DNA of 64,000 bases from Clostridiales bacterium (lineage in GTDB: Bacteria > Bacillota > Clostridia > Oscillospirales > Oscillospiraceae), in contig JAJUGN010000002.1 in NCBI GenBank assembly GCA_029265975.1, forward strand, positions 1 to 64,000, given 5' to 3'. Both the position numbers and the translations under genes were made by a program. Positions within the stretch are counted from its first letter, which is position 1, and each line of letters opens with the position of its first letter. Of this stretch, positions 58,215-64,000 are shown in pieces. The notes under the pieces were generated by a model that made no database searches, was not told the DNA's origin, and was given only the letters and a program-made list of their open reading frames with translations.

Positions 58215-61200
58215 TACAGCGATTCCTCGATTCTGTCTTCAAGCTCCAGAAACGTCTTTTTTATTTCCGCGATCTGCTCGTCGGACGCTTTCCAGTAGCC
58301 TCGTTTATAGTACTCCATCATTTGCTCGAGTATGTTCATGTAGGCGTGGGGGTTGTTTTCCGAAAGCCTTCTGCGCATGTCTTCGTCCTCTACATAAGCC
58401 CTGTGCAAATCGTCGTATATCCACTCCTCTACGCTTCCGGTGGTCGCGGCCAGCCCCATCACGTTTTCAAACCTCTCGGCGATTTTCTGCGTTCCGTGGT
58501 ATTTTGATTTGAGCATGGCGTCTATCCACTTTGGATTAAGCACCCGGGTGCGTATCCCTCGGTTGATGGATTTGTCAACCGTTTCCGTCAGGACCCTGTC
58601 GCCGGTAGTATCGGTTATATACATCGCGGCCTTTTTCCCGCGCACCATTTCGACCGATTTTGAAAGTCCTCCGAAATATTCGAAATAGTGGTCGAGATCC
58701 GTTATTTCGTACTCCTGGTTGTCGCGTATCTGCGAAACGATGTCTACGCTTTTCAGGTTCGTTTCGTAGAGTCCGCTTACGTCTTTTCCGTGGGACGAGC
58801 GGTTGTAAACGTATTTGAGGCTGGTCAGGAACTGGCTGCCGATTTGGTTTTCGCTTTCCCATGCCTTCGTTTCGATGATGGTTGTAATGCCCGTCCCGTA
58901 TTCGCCTTCCTTAGGGCCGAATATTCTTGAAACGCAAAGCTTTTCGGCCTCCTTCTCATCGTAGCCCTCGTCGACAAGCTTTTCGAAAATTTTCCTTGAG
59001 TGCGCCTTGAAGTAGTTCTGCCCCTCGTCCTCCTCCAGTTCGTAAAGCAGATGCAGTATGTCGTCGAGATTGTTTATGAGATTGGGGAACATATCCCTGA
59101 AAAAACCGCAGATATTCACGGTGACGTCAATTCTGGGCCGGCCGAGCTCCTCGATGGGTATAATCTCAAGCTTAGGCTCCCAGAGCGAGCTCTTTTTGTC
59201 GAGCCTTATTCCGAGGTAGCCGAGTATCTGCGAGAAGGTCTCGCCCTGCGTGCGGGAGGTTTCCAGCCCCCAGAGAATAACCGCGGCGGAATCGGGATAA
59301 ACGCCGTTTTCGGTCTTATAGGTCTTTATCGTGTTTTCTGCTATCTTTACGCCGCGCTCGAACGCCGTGCGGGAAGGGACAAGACGCTGGTCGAACTGGT
59401 AAAGATTCGTTCCGCTCGGAAGGATGTCCGGATTCCTGTAAATGTCGCCGGCCTGCTTCGCCTGCGTATATCCCCCGGAGAGCGCGTGGACAAGCCCCTC
59501 GAGCTCGCGGTTTGAAAGCGCCCTTTCATACACGGCCCTGCCGTATTCGAGCGTCGCCCTGTAATCCTCCGTTTTTCTGTCGGGCAGCTTTCCGTTTTCA
59601 AAGTAGGCCTTGAAAACGGCGTCGGCCGCCTCCTCATATTCCCTTATCTTCACGAAATCGCCGTTTTCCTCCAGAGCCTCGATATCGTCGCCGCGCTCCG
59701 CCGCGCATAGCGCCCGCAGGGAAACTATTCCGTTCCTGCTGTATCTGAGTAGCCCCTTCACATATTCGCGCGCCTCCTCTTCGGTATAGCCGGTGCCGAT
59801 GACGTGGAGGCCGCTCGGGATAAGGCTTGTGTTCATCCTGTAAAGCTCGGCCTCTATTTCCTCGAGGTCTTCCGGCAAGTTGAGGGACGCCGCAGCCTTG
59901 CGTATGTTTTCAAGCACGTCCTTCGAGGCCGCGGGAGAAAGCGCAAGCGAATGGCGGTAGTCGTCTACCAGAGCGGCAAGCGCCGCGTAGTCGCCGTAAA
60001 GCCTTCCCGGCACGAAGACCGGAGGCTGATAGCTGATTATTTGCGCGTGCGAACGCCGTTTTGCAATCATAGCCTCCGAGGGGTTGCCGCAGTAATACAG
60101 ATAGATATGAGGCAGGCCTCCTATCAGCATGTCGGGGTAGCACTCTCCGCTCATGCCGCACTCCTTGCCCTTCAGAAATTCGAGCGTTCCGTGAGTTCCG
60201 ACATGTATTACGGCGTCGGCTTTGAACTCGTCCCTTAAATACTTGTAGAAAGCCAGGTACTGGTGATGCGGCGGCAGCGTTTTGTCATGGTACAGCTTAT
60301 CCTGCTCCTCGTGCAGGCCTCTCGAGGGCTGAAGCCCTATAAGTACCTTGCCGCTTAAAATGGCGGGAATGAGAAAATCCCCGTTTTCGCCCGTCATTAT
60401 GCGCCCGCCGGGCTTGCCCCAGCTTTCCTCGATAAGGGCTCGCTCGGGCAGCGTTTCGTAATATTCCATATACTTTTTCAGGGGATATCTTATCATTTCA
60501 GGGCTCTCGTCCGAGTAGCGTCCGGAGTTTACGAGCTTTCCGGCGCAAAACTCGCTCATGAGGGTCTCTGCGGAAAGCTCGTCGTTATCGAAGCCCGATT
60601 CCCTGAGCTTTTTAAGGATGCTCTCTACGGATTTGAAGGTGTCGAGAAAGGCGCCGCCGAAGAGATTCCCTTCGCCCGGCGGGTAGTTATAGCATATTAT
60701 CGCTATCCTTTTTTCCGACGCGGGTTTTTTAGAAAGCGCTATGTAGCTTTTTGCGGTTTCTGCAAGGCGCTTGAGGCGCTCGGGGATTATTTCAAGCTCG
60801 TTCAAAGTAACGTCGAACTTTTCGTTCAGGATGGGCTCGCCTTTTGCGGCGACCGGGAAGGTTTCAATCGCGCCGTCGAATTCCGGCAGCATAACGGATA
60901 TCAAAACCTCGGAGGCGGTGCTTCCCTGAACCGACGCCTTCCATTCCTCAGCGGTTCGGTGCGATATGAACATCGGGTGGAAATACGGCGCGTCGATTTC
61001 GGAAAGAAGATCGGTGCCGGCCTTTATGTTCCCTCCCATCGGCCCCGCGCTGAGTCTGAAGGACATGGTATTTACAATCAAGTCGGGCTTCTGGGGCAGG
61101 GTTTTCGTAAGAATGGCATGCAAAGCGCCCGACTCGAGGTCGCTTGTGCCGGATATGGCCACGGGAAGCACGTTTGCAAACTCAAGGAAGCTCTCCTGGA

Positions 61201-61915
61201 TCGCCGCTATCGCGCCGGAATAGTCCATAGGGTAAATGTGCCCGTAAAACAGAAGGGCTATGACGGGCTTTTTTTCGTCGTAGGGATAATCGGCGGTAAA
61301 ATCGGCGCCGGACTTGTAAAATTTCATGGTCCTGGGATCGCAGAGAGCGGAAGACGGGACCTCCCGCGCGTCCTCAGGCTTCGGAAGGCTCCTCGCCCCG
61401 CCGTAATCGCGCAGAATAAGGTACAGCATGTTTAGAATGTTGGCGTAATCCGCGACGTGGAAGTACTTGCAGATCTGGCTGTAATTTTTCATGTCGCGCA
61501 TTTTGCCGGGCATGATTTTCCCCATCTTCTCGGCCATGTCCCGCATTTTTCTCATAGCGTTCATGTCGGGCTTTACGGCCCCGCCCCCCGATTTCATCGA
61601 ATCCGCTGTAAAATCGCCAAGGCGAAGGTACTCGCGGCCCGCGTTGCCGTAGGGCACTATGTTGCCGGGGCATTTCTCAAGCCCCCCGAGCACGGCTTTA
61701 ATGACTTCGGGACCGGCACCCATGAGATCGACGAACACAAAATCGCTGCCGGCGATATCCTCGCTCATCAGGCCGAGCTTTTGCTCGGAATATTCAGAGA
61801 GCGCGTTGTATATTCTCAGCTCGAGTACGCCCCACGATAAATCGTTTACCGCTTTTTCCGCCCTGATCAGGCAGGCGATGGCGGGAGACGAGACCGATAT
61901 AAATGTGAGCTTCAT
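58214..61915 (-). CDS. cobN: CobN/BchH-type metal-chelatase large subunit
   Basis: 1233-residue catalytic subunit that holds the porphyrin or corrin while metal is inserted. Family landmarks are [19 protein letters not shown] near residue 410, [25 protein letters not shown] near 575, [18 protein letters not shown], and [23 protein letters not shown] near 880. [15 protein letters not shown] and a final [11 protein letters not shown] are also present. Length fits CobN more than plant/bacterial H subunits. Whether the metal is cobalt, nickel or magnesium is not determined; no chlorophyll genes are present. It overlaps the ABC ATPase gene by 4 bp, linking chelation with import. Confidence 0.9.
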   Translation of the reverse strand: MKLTFISVSSPAIACLIRAEKAVNDLSWGVLELRIYNALSEYSEQKLGLMSEDIAGSDFVFVDLMGAGPEVIKAVLGGLEKCPGNIVPYGNAGREYLRLGDFTADSMKSGGGAVKPDMNAMRKMRDMAEKMGKIMPGKMRDMKNYSQICKYFHVADYANILNMLYLILRDYGGARSLPKPEDAREVPSSALCDPRTMKFYKSGADFTADYPYDEKKPVIALLFYGHIYPMDYSGAIAAIQESFLEFANVLPVAISGTSDLESGALHAILTKTLPQKPDLIVNTMSFRLSAGPMGGNIKAGTDLLSEIDAPYFHPMFISHRTAEEWKASVQGSTASEVLISVMLPEFDGAIETFPVAAKGEPILNEKFDVTLNELEIIPERLKRLAETAKSYIALSKKPASEKRIAIICYNYPPGEGNLFGGAFLDTFKSVESILKKLRESGFDNDELSAETLMSEFCAGKLVNSGRYSDESPEMIRYPLKKYMEYYETLPERALIEESWGKPGGRIMTGENGDFLIPAILSGKVLIGLQPSRGLHEEQDKLYHDKTLPPHHQYLAFYKYLRDEFKADAVIHVGTHGTLEFLKGKECGMSGECYPDMLIGGLPHIYLYYCGNPSEAMIAKRRSHAQIISYQPPVFVPGRLYGDYAALAALVDDYRHSLALSPAASKDVLENIRKAAASLNLPEDLEEIEAELYRMNTSLIPSGLHVIGTGYTEEEAREYVKGLLRYSRNGIVSLRALCAAERGDDIEALEENGDFVKIREYEEAADAVFKAYFENGKLPDRKTEDYRATLEYGRAVYERALSNRELEGLVHALSGGYTQAKQAGDIYRNPDILPSGTNLYQFDQRLVPSRTAFERGVKIAENTIKTYKTENGVYPDSAAVILWGLETSRTQGETFSQILGYLGIRLDKKSSLWEPKLEIIPIEELGRPRIDVTVNICGFFRDMFPNLINNLDDILHLLYELEEDEGQNYFKAHSRKIFEKLVDEGYDEKEAEKLCVSRIFGPKEGEYGTGITTIIETKAWESENQIGSQFLTSLKYVYNRSSHGKDVSGLYETNLKSVDIVSQIRDNQEYEITDLDHYFEYFGGLSKSVEMVRGKKAAMYITDTTGDRVLTETVDKSINRGIRTRVLNPKWIDAMLKSKYHGTQKIAERFENVMGLAATTGSVEEWIYDDLHRAYVEDEDMRRRLSENNPHAYMNILEQMMEYYKRGYWKASDEQIAEIKKTFLELEDRIEESL

Positions 61916-62706
61916 TTTTTCACCACTCTTTTCGCGTAAAATACCGGTTTCTCAGTTTCCTTGTCGCGCATTATTTCGGCCTCAACCCTGAAAACGTCCT
62001 CCAGAATGCCGTCGCTTATCACCTTCCAGGGATCCCCCTGCCGGTAGATTTTCTTATCTCTGAGCACGATAAGCTCGTCTGAATACCGCGCCGCGTGATT
62101 CATGTCGTGAAGCACCATTACGATGGTAATGCCGTCTTCGCTGTTCAGGCGTCTCACAAGCTCCATGATCTCAAGCTGGTGGGATATGTCAAGGTATGTG
62201 GTGGGCTCGTCGAGCAGGAGCACCTCCGGCTTCTGCGCTACGGCCATGGCAATCAGCGCGCGCTGACGCTCTCCGCCGGACAGGGAGTTGAGCTTTCTGT
62301 CCCTGAGCTCAGCCGTCGCGGTTTTCTCGAGCGCCCATTCGACGATCTTCTCGTCATCGGAGCGCTGCCCTTCCCACCACTTTTTGTGCGCGAAACGCCC
62401 GTACCGAACAAGCGTTACTACCGATACGTCTGTCATGCAGGAGTTGCTCTGGCCGAGGACGGCCATCTTCCGGGCGACCAGCTTAGTGTTGGTCCTGAAA
62501 ATATTGCGGCCTTCGAGGAAAACACTGCCGCCTGACGGCTTCAGATTTCTGCTCATCGCTCTTATGAGCGTGGTTTTGCCGCAGCCGTTGGGCCCGATTA
62601 TAGAATAGATTTTGCCTTTCTCAATGCTGAGGCTGATGTCCGAAAGAATTTGGTCGTCCTTATAGGCGACGCTCAGATTTTCGACTTTTATTACAGCTTC
62701 GCTCAT
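61912..62706 (-). CDS. ABC transporter ATP-binding protein, FecE/FepC type
   Basis: 264-residue ATPase. Walker A GPNGCGKTTLIRAM is near residue 35, the signature LSGGERQRALIAMA, Walker B VLLLDEPTTYLDI, and the H-loop VLHDMNHAARYS. It is closer to the iron-chelate FepC subgroup than the 4570-5331 copy in sequence flavour, but assignment is not firm. The C-terminal extension after residue 225 (VFRVEAEIMRDKETEKPVF) is usual. It is coupled to both the permease and cobN. Confidence 0.92.
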   Translation of the reverse strand: MSEAVIKVENLSVAYKDDQILSDISLSIEKGKIYSIIGPNGCGKTTLIRAMSRNLKPSGGSVFLEGRNIFRTNTKLVARKMAVLGQSNSCMTDVSVVTLVRYGRFAHKKWWEGQRSDDEKIVEWALEKTATAELRDRKLNSLSGGERQRALIAMAVAQKPEVLLLDEPTTYLDISHQLEIMELVRRLNSEDGITIVMVLHDMNHAARYSDELIVLRDKKIYRQGDPWKVISDGILEDVFRVEAEIMRDKETEKPVFYAKRVVKK

Positions 62707-62713
62707 TATACCC

Positions 62714-63706
62714 CTACTTTCTCAGGAGATAGAGGAAAAACGGAACGCCAAGTATGGCCATTATAATGCCTACGGGTATCTCCGTCGGGCTGAAAACCGT
62801 TCTCGCAAAGGTATCGCTGAACATGACCAGCGCCGAGCCCAGCAGCGCCGAGGACGGGAAAAGGTATTTATGATCGTTTCCGGAAATGAGCCTGACGCTG
62901 TGAGGCACGATAAGCCCAACGAAGCCAAGGAGGCCGACGGCGCTGACCGCGCTCGCCGCCAGAAGCGCGGCCAGAGCGGTAAAACCGAGACGCGTGGCTT
63001 CGACGTTCAGCCCGAGCCCTCTCGCCACGTCGTCCCCTAGCACCAGTATGTTCATTTTTTCGGAAAGCAGAAGCGTGACCGCTACGCCCACAATTGAATA
63101 GGGCAGCACCGTTACGACCTCGGGCCAGCTCCTGGCGGAGAGGCTGCCGTTCATAAACGTCAAGGCCCCGTGAACCCTGTCGCTGAAAAATACGAGCGTG
63201 GCAGAGATCCCTGCGCTGAAAAGCGCCGAAACGGCGACGCCGGCAAGTATTATCCTGGTAGGTTCTATGCCGCCCTTCCACGCGAGGCTGTATATTATCA
63301 CAGCCGCTAGCATGGCCCCGAAAAAAGCTGCGACGGGGACGAAGTGCTGGTACTGCGGAAGTATAACGAGTATGAATATCCCGAAAAGTCCCGCGCCGCT
63401 GCTTATGCCTATTATGCTGGGATCCGCCAGCGGGTTTTTCATGACGCCCTGGAGTATGGCACCGGCAAGCGCGAGATTCATCCCCACAAGACCGCCCAGG
63501 ATCATGCGCGGCAGCCTGATGTTCCAGATTACCATGCCCTCCACGCTTTTCCGGCTTCCTGCGATTGCGGAAAGCACCTGCCCTATGCTTATCTTCATGG
63601 TTCCCACAATGTTTCCGATGAAAAAAGCTGCTATGACGAGGAAAAGGAGTATAAGCAAAAATAAGATTTTGAATCTTACGGTTTCCCTGAACGCTGTTTT
63701 CTCCAT
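62714..63706 (-). CDS. FecCD-family permease
   Basis: 330-residue membrane protein with about ten TM segments. Family motifs are IRLPRMILGGLVGMNLALAGAILQGVMKNPLADPSIIGISSGAG (two blocks near residues 60-105), a central GLGLNVEATRLGF and the C-terminal GFVGLIVPHSVRLISG coupling region. ATG 63706 overlaps the upstream stop (TGATG); GTG 63709 is an alternative. It is part of the import half of the chelatase operon. Confidence 0.92.
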   Translation of the reverse strand: MEKTAFRETVRFKILFLLILLFLVIAAFFIGNIVGTMKISIGQVLSAIAGSRKSVEGMVIWNIRLPRMILGGLVGMNLALAGAILQGVMKNPLADPSIIGISSGAGLFGIFILVILPQYQHFVPVAAFFGAMLAAVIIYSLAWKGGIEPTRIILAGVAVSALFSAGISATLVFFSDRVHGALTFMNGSLSARSWPEVVTVLPYSIVGVAVTLLLSEKMNILVLGDDVARGLGLNVEATRLGFTALAALLAASAVSAVGLLGFVGLIVPHSVRLISGNDHKYLFPSSALLGSALVMFSDTFARTVFSPTEIPVGIIMAILGVPFFLYLLRK

Positions 63707-64000
63707 CACTTCACAGCCCCGTATATCTCAGGATAAAGGCTTTTTGCCAGATAGGCTATGGCGTCCACATAATACGGCCCTGCGTTATACAGATAGTACT
63801 GCTGGGGCAGATATATTACCCGGCCCTCTTTTATCGCTTTTACCGAGCTCCAGGCGGGATTCGAGGAGAACTGCTTTTCAACGGTCTTTCTCGCCTCCTC
63901 GTTGCTCGATATCATCGTGGTAACCAGAATGTAATCAGGATTCTGCTTGACTATGTACTCGATATCAAGCGGGGTCGTTTCCGAGCCTATTGTGTCCGGC
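63706..64000 (-). CDS. FecB-type substrate-binding protein, C-terminal part (partial)
   Basis: The frame is open from the window edge. It reads DTIGSETTPLDIEYIVKQNP followed by DYILVTTMISS, then NPAWSSVKAIKEGRVIYLPQQYYL and a C-terminus AKSLYPEIYGAVK. This is a typical periplasmic-binding-protein C-terminal lobe of the iron/B12 receptor class. The ATG at 63915 is internal, and the true start is beyond the window. It heads the operon that continues into permease, ATPase and chelatase. Confidence 0.88.
   Translation of the reverse strand, partial: PDTIGSETTPLDIEYIVKQNPDYILVTTMISSNEEARKTVEKQFSSNPAWSSVKAIKEGRVIYLPQQYYLYNAGPYYVDAIAYLAKSLYPEIYGAVK

Noticed and set aside
1..64000. Search for tRNA, rRNA, CRISPR arrays, integrase or transposase genes
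   Set aside because: No cloverleaf, rRNA core motif, regular repeat-spacer array or recombinase motif was recognised by eye. A covariance search (tRNAscan/Infernal) would be decisive.

Overview
The window looks like chromosome from a spore-forming, anaerobic, fairly GC-rich member of the Clostridia (Bacillota). The evidence is a V/A-type ATPase instead of F-type genes, a YpeB-type germination protein, a SpoVB-type flippase, a GlpP antiterminator system, DegV, many purine-rich Shine-Dalgarno sites with GTG/TTG starts, and canonical TTGACA/TATAAT promoters. I cannot name a genus. I found no rRNA, tRNA, CRISPR array, phage or transposase gene.

Layout. 1-3.9 kb is the end of a V-type ATPase operon (F tail, A, B, D). 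4.1-4.5 kb is a minus-strand cobalamin riboswitch with its own promoter and terminator but no gene behind it. 4.6-9.4 kb is a minus-strand operon: ferredoxin-like protein, SAM methyltransferase, FmdE, and a FecBCD-type metal or metal-chelate importer. 10-14.8 kb holds DUF169, a PatB-type C-S lyase, RidA, an NhaC antiporter and a MarR regulator. 15-21 kb holds an ABC-F ATPase, a TetR/nitrilase unit with an exceptional palindromic operator, and a GT39 glycosyltransferase. 21-31.6 kb holds a GPH-type sugar transporter, a flippase, a glycerol-3-phosphate oxidation operon under GlpP control, gltX and ypeB. 31.9-38.4 kb holds a phosphoribosyltransferase and a dpp-type importer whose two ATPases are fused. 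38.7-47.4 kb holds a radical SAM/zinc-ribbon pair, an SLC13 transporter, DegV, a putative glycoside hydrolase and an NfeD/SPFH pair. 47.5-54.4 kb holds a TPR gene with an apparent frameshift and a Nik/Dpp-type importer ending in a second SAM methyltransferase. 54.8-64 kb holds a lipoprotein, a CobN/ChlI/ChlD-type chelatase and another FecBCD importer that runs off the window.

How it fits together. Three separate importer operons, two with related methyltransferases and one with a metal-chelatase, plus the B12 riboswitch, point to a large investment in metal or tetrapyrrole acquisition. Two of these importer operons and the TPR gene share an unusual GC-rich promoter element (half-site TATCCCCC joined to a GCTTGCG-type -35 region) that looks like a regulon signature.

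The most unusual structure is a roughly 185-bp, hairpin-dense element present four times (9.8, 31.6, 38.5, 54.6 kb), always at a gene's 3' end. Intact copies lie between two copies of a locus-specific terminator hairpin. It has short TGTCAAA/TTTGACA ends, no credible coding capacity, and hairpin loops that appear inverted between copies. It is the best candidate here for an undescribed mobile or RNA element.
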